A stretch of 64,000 nucleotides of DNA from Persicaria tinctoria (lineage: Eukaryota > Streptophyta > Magnoliopsida > Caryophyllales > Polygonaceae): the NCBI GenBank assembly GCA_037127255.1, contig JBANSL010000004.1, forward strand, positions 55,406,318 through 55,470,317. The letters are read 5' to 3'. The position numbers and the translations under genes were made by a program. The notes beneath the pieces are model-generated. The model was not told where the DNA came from. It worked only from the letters and a program-made list of their open reading frames with translations, and ran no database searches. Below, piece after piece: positions 34,016 to 44,778 of this stretch; positions within the stretch are counted from its first letter, which is position 1, and each line of letters opens with the position of its first letter.

Positions 34016-34653
34016 CGTTACACTTGATCCGCCCAATTTGTTCATCAAGTCAGCAAGAGAAGGGAGAAAACTGATAATTTTTGGGATATTTCCACTGTGC
34101 TTCTGAATCCACCTCACTGATTCTTGCTTAGTAACAACAACAGCAATCAGAATATCTGTAGATTGAAGCTCCTTTTCTAGATGTTCAACTTCTTCGCCGA
34201 CTGAGACGCAGACATTGTCTGTGAATACCAATATCTCAAAACCCCTCATCTATCCATTTCAGCCTCTTCGCCTGTAAACAGACGGTGAGTGTTGCCCAGG
34301 ATCAAATTCATCGTCAAAATGAGAGAGAAGATGACAGAGCAAAACATATTCCAAAATTTCAAAACTGAAAAACCACCACCTCCAAATATTCCCAATGTTG
34401 AATTGGAAAAGAAATCAAACAATTTACAGAAACCCCGTTTCGCAAATTATTTTCCGAAACATTAATTCCGCTTGAAATTTCATATCCAAGCTCGTCACTT
34501 ACAGTGTGAAGCATGACCTCTTGCCATGGCGCTCCTTTAAGAGGACTGGTACCACCTTCTCCTACCAGCACCACAACTCTAACTTGTCCGGCATCATTCA
34601 CCAACTTCAATACATCGGAGGTTGAATCGAAACCACCGAAACAGGTCCGATTT
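34016..34653 (-). pseudogene. Disrupted gene of unknown function, two exons visible
   Basis: Exons 34653-34503 and 34271-34016 on the minus strand join in phase with GT/AG borders. Exon one reads FGGFDSTSDVLKLVNDAG, VRVVVLVGEGGTSPLKGAP and WQEVMLHT. Exon two reads AKRLKWIDEGF, EILVFTDNVCVSVGEEVE, LQSTDILIAVVVTKQESV and IPKIISFLPSLADLMNKLGG. Alternating hydrophobic beta-strands and a GxGG turn suggest an alpha/beta fold of Rossmann type, but I cannot name the family. One extra T near 34248 (GGGGTTTTGAG) breaks the frame inside EGFEIL. The last exon ends in a splice donor. Either a pseudogene or a sequence error at one base. Confidence 0.6.
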
Positions 34654-34659
34654 CTATAA

Positions 34660-35850
34660 CATTAACAAACCCATTTCAATTTCCCAAATTAATTTAACGT
34701 TTCAACAAAATCAATTGAATAGCTAAAATAAGGAGCACAAACCTCAGTTGCCGACCATACCAAATTCCCTTGGATTTGATAGTTTGTCATGTCGGAGAAC
34801 ATAACCCCAATACCTCGAATTATTTTTCGATCAAAACATCCAGATAAAGGATGAACAATAAAATTATAAATAATCGCTTCCATCATTTTCAATGCTATAT
34901 TGCAAAACTATTCGGAAAAAATGCTCAGATGGATGATAAGATAGTTTACGTTACCTTTCGAGTAAGAACAACAATTAGACAAACATTAACAAACCCATTT
35001 CCATTTCCCAAATTAATTGCACAACCAAATAATGCCAACATGAATTTAGGTGAGAATTGCACTGCCACAGAGCATGTAATGAGTGCAAGATGGCACGACA
35101 CTATACTTCAAGACTGATGTGAGCAGCCTGAAAAATGTAACTCAATTGGATTTACACAAAGGCAGCTCATTTTCCCGTTCAGTGAAGACGTAGCGCCGTA
35201 GCGGGCACCTGTTTGTATAATATTAGCTTGAAAGCGTCATGTGTCTCTCAACTATATGTTGGGTTGCAAACTCTGTAATCGGCATCCACTGCAGAGAAAT
35301 AAAGCATTAAATTTCTATGAGACCTATTATTCCTTTTGCATATTCTCCAAATCACATTTGAAACCCTTCTACATACAGTAAAATAAAATCTCAACACATC
35401 CATCTTTGTAGCTCGATTGATTTGGCATCTCAATCCAAGAGGTCATTTGGTTAGAGGCCTTCATCCTCTTGTTTTTAAACTGTTATATTTTTCTTGATCT
35501 TACACTTTTCAAAATAGGGGTTACAACTTTTTTGCCCCAAAAGGACATCTCTTTCAACATAAGATGTATGATTTTGTAAATTCCCTTCTTCTATAACCAC
35601 AATTTCAATGTTTTTAAAAGCAAAGAAAGAAACGTCAACATATCAGAGTAGGCAGGTAGAAACAATAACACTAATTATCCCTTCAATGAATCTATTCTGA
35701 AACCAAGTATCTCAAACGCACAACCAAGCATCACAATGACTCTATTCTATAACCAGCGAAATCATTAAATTAAAAATTGAACAGTACCAGAGAAATTGGG
35801 AGATTGATGTCTGATATATGTCTGTCAACACACAAAACAGGTAAACATGT
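34660..35850. other. Non-coding or unrecognised sequence
   Basis: Short minus-strand frames exist (for example 34689-34892) that may belong to the disrupted unknown gene, but none can be joined with confidence. A 37-bp segment with ATTAACAAACCCATTTC occurs twice (34661 and 34984). Confidence 0.35.
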
Positions 35851-35852
35851 TA

Positions 35853-36525
35853 TTAATACATGGCCAAAAAAACAAATGCATAGAGATTAGAGAGTGTGCA
35901 GATCTTGATATCCAGATTCACTCTCTGGAGGGATATTCTTGTAAATGTGTCAATGGAGGTGCTTGTTAAGGCTGGATCAATTTCGAAAGAGTTATCAGCC
36001 ATTGAAACCAGTGGCGGACCCAAGGGGGGTCCTGGGGGGTCACGTGACCCCCCCCTCGGCCCGGGAAATATGTGCTTTAAAAAAAAAAAAAAAAAAAACC
36101 TTGTTTTAGATATAATTAAGTGAAGAGAGTAAAAAATCACTAAACAGCATTGGCTCAATTGGTAAAGGACATGGGTAAGCTCCTTTGGAGTCAAGAGACT
36201 GGGTTCGACTCACCAAATTTTAATTTTTTACCTCTATTTTTTTAAAAATCTTTTTATAGGTTAAAATTCAAAAGCCCCCATTTACATTTACGGTTAGTAG
36301 CCGCCCCTTCCCCCATTTACATTTAGAGTAGCCGCCGACTGTGAGAGAGAAGTCCGAGTCGAACCCTCGAACCACCCAGCAACCCGTCGCCGCACCCACC
36401 TTGGTGACCCCCCCCCCCCCCCAAAGTTTCTGGGTCCGCCACTGATTGAAACAGTGTTTTCTAGTTCTGTTTTGTTGGCTCTCACAGTAGTCTCACTGAA
36501 GCACAACCTTTGCAACATCTAGTGA
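35853..36525 (-). pseudogene. Small unknown reading frame interrupted by a hAT element
   Basis: If the hAT element and one target copy are ignored, the minus strand runs through ENTVS into MADNSFEIDPALTSTSIDTF and ISLQRVNLDIKICTLSN. The frame is open on both sides of the insertion, but I do not recognise the protein, and neither start nor splice sites are secure. It may be an exon of the neighbouring unknown gene. Confidence 0.35.
36009..36444. mobile_element. Small hAT element with tRNA-like interior
   Basis: The 8-bp duplication ATTGAAAC at 36001-36008 and 36445-36452 flanks CAGTGGCGGACCCA and its inverse TGGGTCCGCCACTG. The 436-bp interior has long A and C homopolymers and a tRNA-like stretch: A-box-like TGGCTCAATTGGTAAAGG (36151-36168) and B-box-like GGGTTCGACTC (36201-36211). 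No transposase. Confidence 0.9.
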
Positions 36526-36545
36526 AGCCCCATCTTTGTTGTCAC

Positions 36546-36936
36546 CAGGGGCGGAGGGAGGGGGGGCATGCGGTGGCTCGAGCCCCCCTTGAGCCGGAGG
36601 AAAAACAAAAAAAAAATTAAAAAAATGTTTTTTTTTGTAATTTTTGATAATTTAAGGGGTAAAAACAATTAAAAAGAGTAAAACATCAATAAGATTGCTT
36701 AGCTTAGTTGGTATGAGGGTGGGAACTTGAGTAATGAGGTCTTGAGTTCAATTCCCTATAGCTTCATTTATTGATTGTTTTCATTCTTTTAGCTTTTTAC
36801 ACTTAAAATAGCAATTTAAATCATAAATTTAATGTATTCTAGATTTTTTTCTCATTCTTTTAGCTTTTTACACTTAAAATAGCAATTTAAATCATAAATT
36901 TAATGTATTCTAGATTTTTTTCTGGCTCCGCGCCTG
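36546..36936. mobile_element. Second small hAT element with tRNA-like interior
   Basis: Ends CAGGGGCGGAG and inverse CTCCGCGCCTG are flanked by GTTGTCAC (36538-36545) and GTTGTCAG (36937-36944), 7 of 8 bases alike. The interior contains A-box-like TAGCTTAGTTGGTATGAGG (36701-36719) and B-box-like GAGTTCAATTCCC (36745-36757). A 71-bp direct repeat starts at 36781 and 36852. It is related in design to the element 100 bp to its left. Confidence 0.8.
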
Positions 36937-36944
36937 GTTGTCAG

Positions 36945-37978
36945 TACGTGCGATTTCACCGAATATCTAACTTCTGCCTTATTCTTCTGTTTGTTCTGAA
37001 CTCATCTCAAGAACATCTACAGTTCAAATAGTTGAAAACCATAATTACAACTGCAGGGGGATCAATGTATTGAATAATGCACCTTAACAAAATAATACTC
37101 CATTGGCACATTGAAGCCAAGCAGTTAGAACGGAAACCAAAAATGCATATGCGCAAAATCCCCAAATCGATAAAAAAGAAAGAAAAAAACCCACTGCTCA
37201 AGGGAAATTGAGACCTGTAAAGAAGGAAGAACATAAATGTTTCAATTTCAATGATATCAAATCGATTAAAAAAACAACATGTATGTGCAAAATCCCCAAA
37301 TCCCATCATGAAACCCAAAATTTCTCAATTAATTGTTGAAATCCTCAAATCCAATTCATATAATGATATCAAGTATTTGATTAGAGAACTAAAGGCGCTT
37401 GAATTTTACCGTTTCGGAGATAGAAATAGGAAATGATAATCGAGAGAGAGAAGGAGGAGGTCTCAAGGGGATAGAGACATACGAGAGAGAGGAGGAGGAA
37501 ACTGAAAGCGATAGAGACAGACGACGAGGTCTCGAGGGAATACCTTGGCTTAGGTGATCCGGCGCGAGGAGGTCTCAAGGGGAAGTGGTGGACGTGGATG
37601 TAAATTTGTAACCGCTCGTTGCCCTAATTAGGAAGTGAACGGTCATTTTGCACAATATTGATTAGTGGCCCTCATTTACACAGGAAGTGAAACTCCGTAT
37701 TAATTTTGTGAACGGCTCGGTAATTGGCTTCAATGTAACGCTTGATTTGAATGCCAGGATTCATTCAGGAAGAAAAAAGTAAATCAAGTTATTCTATTAA
37801 ACGAATAACCGGTTAAACGGATAACCGAGAATATTATAAATTGGATAACCGAGAACACAATTATAGCATTTATGGTGGGGGCTGAACACAACTTTTACTA
37901 GATATATATATTATAGATTACACCTTAATCATGAAATTACACATGAACATTACACACGGACATTAACTTCTTCGTCAC
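36945..37978. other. No gene confirmed
   Basis: 37380-37600 is CT-rich on the minus strand and could be the 5' leader of a gene read leftwards, perhaps the disrupted unknown gene. No coding exon is recognised. Confidence 0.35.
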
Positions 37979-38299
37979 TTACTGGTGATCATCCTTCATC
38001 TCCTTGATCAACTTCATCATCAACTGTTCTTCGTCCAATGACAACGAACCTATCATGCTTTGCAAGTTCTTAAGAACATTAAACTTATATTCCACATGTT
38101 TCACCTTTTCACTAACCTTCAATGCCTTGGTTTCCGCTTCCAATTTCTTCCTCTTGACATCCATTTTCTTCCTTGCTTCACTTTCACCATATAGTTGTAG
38201 AGATTCTCTTCTCATTTCCATTTTCCTCAACTCCAGCTCCTTCCTCTTAAGGTCATAGAACTCTACAAGATCCAGGTTTGAGGTTGGCTCATTTAACAT
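37979..38299 (-). pseudogene. Coiled-coil C-terminal fragment of a Myb/NAM-associated type protein
   Basis: A 106-residue frame with DLKRKELELRKMEMRRESL, DVKRKKLEAETKALKV and QLMMKLIKEMKDD, a long charged coiled coil. The frame extends upstream through ERTSSKRAGKRPSTMLNEP to a TAA near 38391. The layout (basic KR patch then coiled coil) is like the C-terminal part of trihelix/NAM-associated proteins linked to PIF/Harbinger-like transposons. Family assignment is tentative. Upstream parts are stopped or missing. Confidence 0.45.
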
Positions 38300-39400
38300 A
38301 GTACTTGGCCTCTTACCCGCTCTCTTGGAACTCGTCCTTTCGAGAGGACGAGCAAATAAACTATGAGGAGTCCCACCTTCACTAGGCGAAGTTTAAGCGT
38401 TAGAGCTTGAAGTGTATGCTCTAGCTTGATTCACCTTTTTTTCTCTTGGAGCTACTCCTTTCTACATTTGCTAACGGTTGAAGGGAACACTGCCACTTTG
38501 GCTCATTCCGAAGCATGCGTAGTCATACATGCTCAAGATTGAACTTCGCTTTTGAGTTACTTGACTCTCTGTACAACATACGAGCATAAGTACTCTCGTG
38601 TTTAGAAAATGGGAAGCATAAGTACTCCCATGTTTGAAAGAGGGGAGGTGTAATTAAAATTGTACTTCCGTTTTTGAAAAACGAGAGTACAACTTTTAGT
38701 TTTGCCTTCCGTTTTTAAAAAAACGGGAGTTTATAAAACTAGGTTGTACTCTCGTATTTAAAAAACGGAAGTACAACTTATATTTAGAACTCATGTGTTT
38801 TAAAAACAGAAGACATAAATTAACCGTCCATTTACACTTCCGTTTTAAGGGCACGGGAGTATAGAGCCTTTTTGAGTGCCCACCCAAAATCTTTTGTGGT
38901 GGAATTAGGGGACGCGAAGAAGAAACCTAAACAAGTTCATCCAAATACTCAACTCGTTTAATCTTTCTCTTGTGATATACAGAGTAATATATATGTCGAT
39001 CCTCTCATTCATCTTTGAATATGAACTGTCAATTTAAATTTAAATGGTAGATCTCTCTTCTTGAAATCAATCTGCATCTTTCTAAAATAATTCAATATTG
39101 ATTTGTATCAGACCTTGCAGTTTACCCAGTAAAGAAGGCTTCTTGAGCACTTACAATCAATCTCAACGGATCTTGGTCAAATGAAAAGGAAGAATGACGA
39201 TTGCAACTTCCCCTCTCAATTCAGGGCAAGTCGGAGTCACACCTGTACCAACGGTGATCGATGAAGGCGACGAAGGATGGGGTGGATGGCTACCGTCGCC
39301 TCCTCACTGCGACACCAACCAAAGACTCAACGACACATTTGCCCGTATGCCGATGCTGACGAAGGAAGTCAAGGAACTTTTGCAGTTCCTCTCCTCACAA
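38300..39400. other. Repeat-rich non-coding interval
   Basis: 38560-38860 contains about six copies, in both orientations, of a motif like ACTTCCGTTTTT and AAAAACGGGAGTAC; see findings. 39194-39400 has a 69-codon plus-strand frame of unknown nature that reaches its stop in the first bases of the Copia LTR. Confidence 0.45.
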
Positions 39401-39538
39401 TGATAGATTACATAGGTTTCATATTGTATAGTGGGCTAAAAGCCCGTTAAGGCACAATACCTGTGTAACCTATATATATGTTATATCAATGAATGGAAAC
39501 CCTCGAGGAGGACTTTACATCAATTCCGCTATTCTACA
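39401..39538 (+). repeat. Copia LTR 1 (5' LTR of first unit)
   Basis: A 138-bp LTR, starting TGATAGATTACATAGG and ending CTATTCTACA, with a TATATATATG stretch at 39471 as likely promoter. It differs from the second LTR at two positions. It is followed at once by TGGTATCACAGCC (39539-39551), a primer-binding site complementary to initiator tRNA-Met with one mismatch. Confidence 0.95.
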
Positions 39539-39870
39539 TGGTATCACAGCCTTTTCTTCCTAACGGAACCCTAAATTGATCCTCCCTCTTCCTCCGACCT
39601 TCCTCCTCACCGCCGCCTCTCCGGCCCCTGCTCTCGACAACACCGCGCACAGCGACACCGCCGCCTTCTCCCTCTCCAAGGCCAACCGTCGCCGGATCCG
39701 CCATCCTCGGATCCCCTGCACCGCCACCCTTCCCCCTCCCTCTCTCGGCCCGCGTCGTCCCCAGGCGCGCCCGCGCCGTCCCCAACGCGCCCGCGCCGTC
39801 CCCGCGCCTTCCCCAGCGCCAGCGCCGTCCCCAACGCGCCCGCGCAAGGCCACCCTCCCGCGTCGTCCCC

Positions 39871-42800
39871 ATGCATCCATACTCTACCTCTCGACATGCC
39901 GGCCCTCACGCCTGTCTGACATCGCCTGATCCAGGCTATGTTCCGCCAGCTCTGCATCACGCCGTCTCCTCTACGCAGCAGACATCTTCAGATTCTTCTT
40001 GGTACATGGACACTGGTGCCACCTCTCACATGACGAACTCCTCAGGTAACCTCTCCTCTATTTCTTTTAAGGGCCCTGCCCCCTCTATTATCGTCGGAAA
40101 TGGTGGTCGTCTTGCTACTTCGGGTATTGGCCACGCCAATTTACAGACCCCAACCCACCCACTACACCTCAACAATGTCCTTATTGCCCCAAAGATTGTC
40201 AAAAACCTTATCTCTGTCCGTCGGTTCACTACTGACAACAACGTTTCCCTTACGTTTGATCCCTATGGTTTCTCTGTGAACGATCTTACTACGGGGGTTA
40301 CTCGCATGAGATGTAACAGCACCGGGGAACTCTACCCTGTCACACCACCTCCTGCGTCCCGTCAATCATGTCCGGTCGCCCTCTCGGCATCGTCGTCCAG
40401 CCTCTGGCATGCACGCCTGGGTCATCCCAGCGCTGCCGTTCTAGATGTCCTCCGTTCCCAGAACCTTGTCACATGTACTAAAGACCCACGCTCTGGCTTA
40501 TGCTCTTCCTACCAACTAGGCAAACATGCCAGACTGCCGTTTCAACGGTCTTTGACCTCTACTCTTGCTCCATTTGATATCATTCACAGCGACATTTGGA
40601 CCTCTCCCGTGCCTAGCAAGGAGGGTCACAAGTACTACCTCTTGTTTCTGGATGATTACACCCATTACTTATGGGTCTTCCCGTTGCATTTCAAGTCCCA
40701 AGTGTTTCCTATTTTTGCCAGATTCCATACCTACATCAAAACACAATTCCACATGTCCATCAAATGTTTCCAATGTGACAATGGTCGTGAATTTGACAAC
40801 AGAGACTTTCACTCCTTCTTTGCCGCAAATGGGATCTCATATCGCTTGTCTTGCCCCTATACTTCTCAGCAGAATGGCAAGGCAGAAAGAATCATCAGAA
40901 CCATTACCAACATGATGCGCTCTCTCCTCTTCCACGCATCTATTCCCCTTCCCTATTGGCCTCACGCCTTATCCACCACATGTTATCTCCTAAACATTCT
41001 CCCTTCCACTACCCTGTAAAATCGCTCGCCAGCTCAGACTCTTTATTACGCCGAGCCTAGGTATGATCACCTTCGTACCTTTGGTTGCTTATGCTTCCCT
41101 AATCAGTCATCTAGTGCCCCCCCACAAGCTTCACCCTCGTTCCACCCCTTGTGTCTTTCTTGGCTACCCGTCTGATCATCGCGGTTACATTTGCCTCGAC
41201 ATCAAGACTCACAAGATCATTCTCTCTCGTCATGTCACCTTTGATGAGTCGCGATTTCCCTTCGCGTCTCCCACACCCCCTGTGTCGTCCACAGAGTCTG
41301 AGTCGCCTTTCCCTCACTTCATTCTTCCCCAGAGCTCTCCCGGTGCTCCTGCGTCTCCCCCTCCCCCACCTCCCCCGCCACCATCCATCACCAGACCTCA
41401 CACCCGCAGCGTCTCCGGTGTCTTTAGACCCCGACATATCGTCTCCATGACCGCCGCCCATCACCCCGCTATACACCCCACCTCCCCTCCACCAACATCA
41501 GCGCCTCCCCTACGCCCGGCGCCCGCCGCAACCCACTTTGCAGCACGCGCCCGCGCCACAGGTTGGCGCGCCCGCGCCACAGGTTGGCGCGCCCGCGTCC
41601 CGTGCTGGCGCGCCCGCGCCCCAGGTTGGCGCACCCGCGTCCCGTGCTGGCGCGCCCGCGCCCTTAGCCTCTCTTACCCCCGTCTTTCCCGACTCCCTTT
41701 CACCCTTTGCCTCCACCCAGACCTCCCTCTCCCCCGTTCCCACCTCCCACAAAACAGCCCTCCTAGACCCGAATTGGCAGGCGGCTATGCTCGACGAATA
41801 CAGGGCCCTTACGAAGAATGGTACTTGGGTTCTTGTGCCTCGCCCTCCTGAGGCAAACGTCATTCGCTGTATGTGGCTCTTCCGTCACAAGTTCCGCTCT
41901 GATGGGACATTGGAGCGCTACAAGGCCCGTCTGATGGTTAACGGTAGATCTCAACAGGCCGGTATTGATTGTGATGAGACCTTCAGCCTTGTGGTCAAGC
42001 CTGCCACTATCCGAGTGGTCCTGAGTCTGGCGCTATCACGCAACTGGGGCATCCATCAGCTGGATGTCAAGAACGCCTTCCTGCATGGTCATCTGAATGA
42101 GACGGTTTACATGTTTCAGCCTCCGGGGTTTGCTGATGCTGAGCGTCCAAAGCATGTCTGTCTCCTCAAGCGCTCTCTGTATGGTCTGAAACAGGCTCCA
42201 CGGGCATGGTTCCAGCGGTTTGCCTCTCATCTGCTCCGCTTGGGTTTCACTGACAGCCGATCGGATACGTCTCTGTTTATCTATCGCAGAGGCTCGGACT
42301 TGGCTTTCCTGCTGCTCTATGTCGACGACATCATTCTCACCGCCTCTTCTGATGCTCTTCGAACGTCCATCATCTCGAGGCTGAGTGCGGAATTCGCCAT
42401 GTCTGATCTAGGTCCGCTGTCTTACTTCTTGGGAGTTGCTGTTCAGCGGCATGCGTCTGGTCTCTTTCTCTCACAGAGTAAGTATGCTGCTGAGATTGTT
42501 GCTCGGGCTAAGATGGTCAACTGTAATCCCGTCGCCACCCCAGTCGATACATCCAACAAGCTCAGTGCTCATTCTGGTCCTCTGGTTGACGATCCGACAT
42601 TGTATAGGAGCCTCGCTGGTGCTCTTCAGTATCTCACTTTCACCAGGCCGGATATCAGTTATGCCGTTCAGCAGATCTGCTTGTTCATGCATGCCCCTAG
42701 GGAACCTCACTTTCAGGCTTTGAAGCGGATCATTCGGTACATCAGCGGCACACTTGAGCTCGGCACCACCATCACTCCTTCCTCTAAGCTTGACCTTGTG

Positions 42801-43283
42801 GCTTACACGGATGCGGATTGGGGTGGTTGTCCGGACACCCGTCGCTCCACGTCTGGTTACTGTGTCTTCCTCAATGACACTCTTGTGTCCTGGTCAGCTA
42901 AGCGTCAGTCCGTCGTGTCTCGCTCCAGCGCTGAAGCCGAGTACAAGGGCGTTGCCAACGTCGTCTCCGAGTGCTCTTGGCTCCGCAATCTCCTACTTGA
43001 GCTACGATGCCCCTTGCAGAAGGCCACTCTGGTCTACACTGATAACGTCTCCGCCGTCTACCTGGCTAGCAACCCAGTCCAGCATCAACGCACGAAGCAC
43101 ATTGAGCTTGATCTCCACTTCGTCCGGGACAAGGTTGCCATTGGACATGTCCGCGTTCTACATGTCCCGTCCTCCTATCAGTACGCTGATATATTCACCA
43201 AGGGTTTACCTAGACAATTGTTCATTGATTTTCGTTCCAGTCTCACTGTACGGACACCTCCCGTTTCGACTACGGGGGAGTGA
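39871..43283 (+). pseudogene. Copia unit A pol polyprotein, broken
   Basis: Protease motif WYMDTGATSHM is near residue 49 of the first frame (39871-41019). Then come the pre-integrase LWHARLGHPS and integrase with DIIHSDIW, CDNGREFD and NGKAERI (the D, D, E triad). One zinc-finger Cys is Tyr here (CSSYQLGKH; unit B has CSSC). A TAA at 41017 replaces the Gln codon of the minus-strand copy (unit C), and an extra C in the run at 41108-41114 shifts the frame. A deletion near 41540 moves it again. The frame 41538-43283 then carries APAPQVG repeats, the reverse transcriptase with LLLYVDDIIL, and RNase H (YTDADWGG, SSAEAEY, YTDNVSAVYL). Its TGA stop is the first triplet of the LTR at 43281. Confidence 0.92.
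41545..41665. repeat. 21-bp minisatellite in pol
   Basis: GC-rich units encode APAPQVG or APASRAG heptads between integrase and reverse transcriptase. Copy number differs between unit A (about five) and the inverted copy at 46400-46575 (about eight). Confidence 0.88.
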
Positions 43284-43418
43284 TAGATTACATAGGTTTC
43301 ATATTGTATAGTGGGCTAAAAGCCCGTTAAGGCCCAATACCTGTGTAACCTATATATATGTTATATCAATGAATGGAAACCCTCGAGGAGGACTTTACAT
43401 CAATTCCGCTTTTCTACA
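43281..43418 (+). repeat. Copia LTR 2 (shared by units A and B)
   Basis: A 138-bp LTR, the 3' LTR of unit A and 5' LTR of unit B, followed by a second TGGTATCACAGCC primer-binding site at 43419. It differs from LTR 1 by two substitutions. Confidence 0.95.
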
Positions 43419-44640
43419 TGGTATCACAGCCTTTTCTTCCTAACGGAACCTTAAATTGATCCTCCCTCTTCCTCCGACCTTCCTCCTCACCGCCGCCTCT
43501 CCGGCCCCTGCTCTCGACAACACCGCGCACAGCGACACCGCCGCCTTCTCCCTCTCCAAGGCCAACCGTCGCCGGATCCGCCATCCTCGGATCCCCTGCA
43601 CCGCCACCCTTCCCCCTCCCTCTCTCGGCCCGCGTCGTCCCTAGGCGCGCCCGCGCCGTCCCCAACGCGCCCGCGCCGTCCCCGCGCCTTCCCCAGCGCC
43701 AGCGCCGTCCCCAACGCGCCCGCGCAAGGCCACCCTCCCGCGTCGTCCCCATGCATCCATACTCTACCTCTCGACATGCCGGCCCTCACGCCTGTCTGAC
43801 ATCGCCTGATCCAGGCTATGTTTCGCCAGCTCTGCATCACGCCGTCTCCTCTACGCAGCAGACATCTTCAGATTTTTCTTGGTACATGGACACTGGTGCC
43901 ACCTCTCACATGACGAACTCCTCAGGTAACCTCTCCTCTATTTCTTTTAAGGGCCCTGCCCCCTCTATTATCGTCGGAAATGGTGGTCGTCTTGCTACTT
44001 CGGGTATTGGCCACGCCAATTTACAGACCCCAACCCACCCACTACACCTCAACAATGTCCTTATTGCCCCAAAGATTGTCAAAAACCTTATCTCTTTCCG
44101 TCGGTTCACTACTGACAACAACGTTTCCCTTACGTTTGATCCCTATGGTTTCTCTGTGAACGATCTTACTACGGGGGTTACTCGCATGAGATGTAACAGC
44201 ACCGGGGAACTCTACCCTGTCACACCACCTCCTGCGTCCCGTCAATCATGTCCGGTCGCCCTCTCGGTATCGTCGTCCAGCCTCTGGCATGCACGCCTGG
44301 GTCATCCCAGCGCTGCCGTTCTAGATGTCCTCCGTTCCCAGAACCTTGTCACATGTACTAAAGACCCACGCTCTGGCTTATGCTCTTCCTGCCAACTAGG
44401 CAAACATGCCAGACTGCCGTTTCAACGGTCTTTGACCTCTACTCTTGCTCCATTTGATATCATTCACAGCGACATTTGGACCTCTCCCGTGTCTAGCAAG
44501 GAGGGTCACAAGTACTACCTCTTGTTTCTGGATGATTACACCCATTACTTATGGGTCTTCCCGTTGCATTTCAAGTCCCAAGTGTTTCCTATTTTTGCCA
44601 GATTCCATACCTACATCAAAACACAATTCCACATGTCCAT
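43281..44640 (+). mobile_element. Ty1-Copia unit B, 5' half only
   Basis: Shares LTR 2 with unit A and repeats its sequence almost identically through protease and half of integrase. It stops at 44640, equivalent to 40760 in unit A, inside integrase between its first and second catalytic Asp. It has the same gag deletion as unit A. The open frame begins at 43751. Directly joined to it is the inverted third LTR. Confidence 0.93.
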
Positions 44641-44778
44641 TGTAGAATAGCGGAATTGATGTAAAGTCCTCCTCGAGGGTTTCCATTCATTGATATAACA
44701 TATATATAGGTTACACAGGTATTGGGCCTTAACGGGCTTTTATCCCACTATACAATATGAAACCTATGTAATCTATCA
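44641..44778 (-). repeat. Copia LTR 3, inverted
   Basis: The inverse of the 138-bp LTR, beginning TGTAGAATAGCGG and ending CTATCA, with one or two differences from LTRs 1 and 2. It is the 3' LTR of the inverted half-unit. Confidence 0.95.

Larger units (their letters stand above)
39401..43418 (+). mobile_element. Ty1-Copia unit A, gag-deleted
   Basis: 138-bp LTRs at 39401-39538 and 43281-43418 enclose a Copia order of protease, integrase, reverse transcriptase and RNase H. The primer-binding site lies at 39539 and the polypurine tract ACGGGGGAG at 43272-43280. Only about 330 bp separate the primer-binding site from the protease, too short for a gag. The second LTR also serves unit B. No 5-bp target duplication can be matched outside the cluster. 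Confidence 0.93.

Noticed and set aside
36139..36215. Functional tRNA gene
   Set aside because: Boxes A and B are recognisable, but acceptor and anticodon stems do not pair properly, and it is confined to a hAT MITE.
39534..39960. Long minus-strand frames rich in Gly/Arg (also at 43414-43840)
   Set aside because: They are antisense shadows of the GC-rich Copia leader, repeated exactly where the leader repeats, with no domain.
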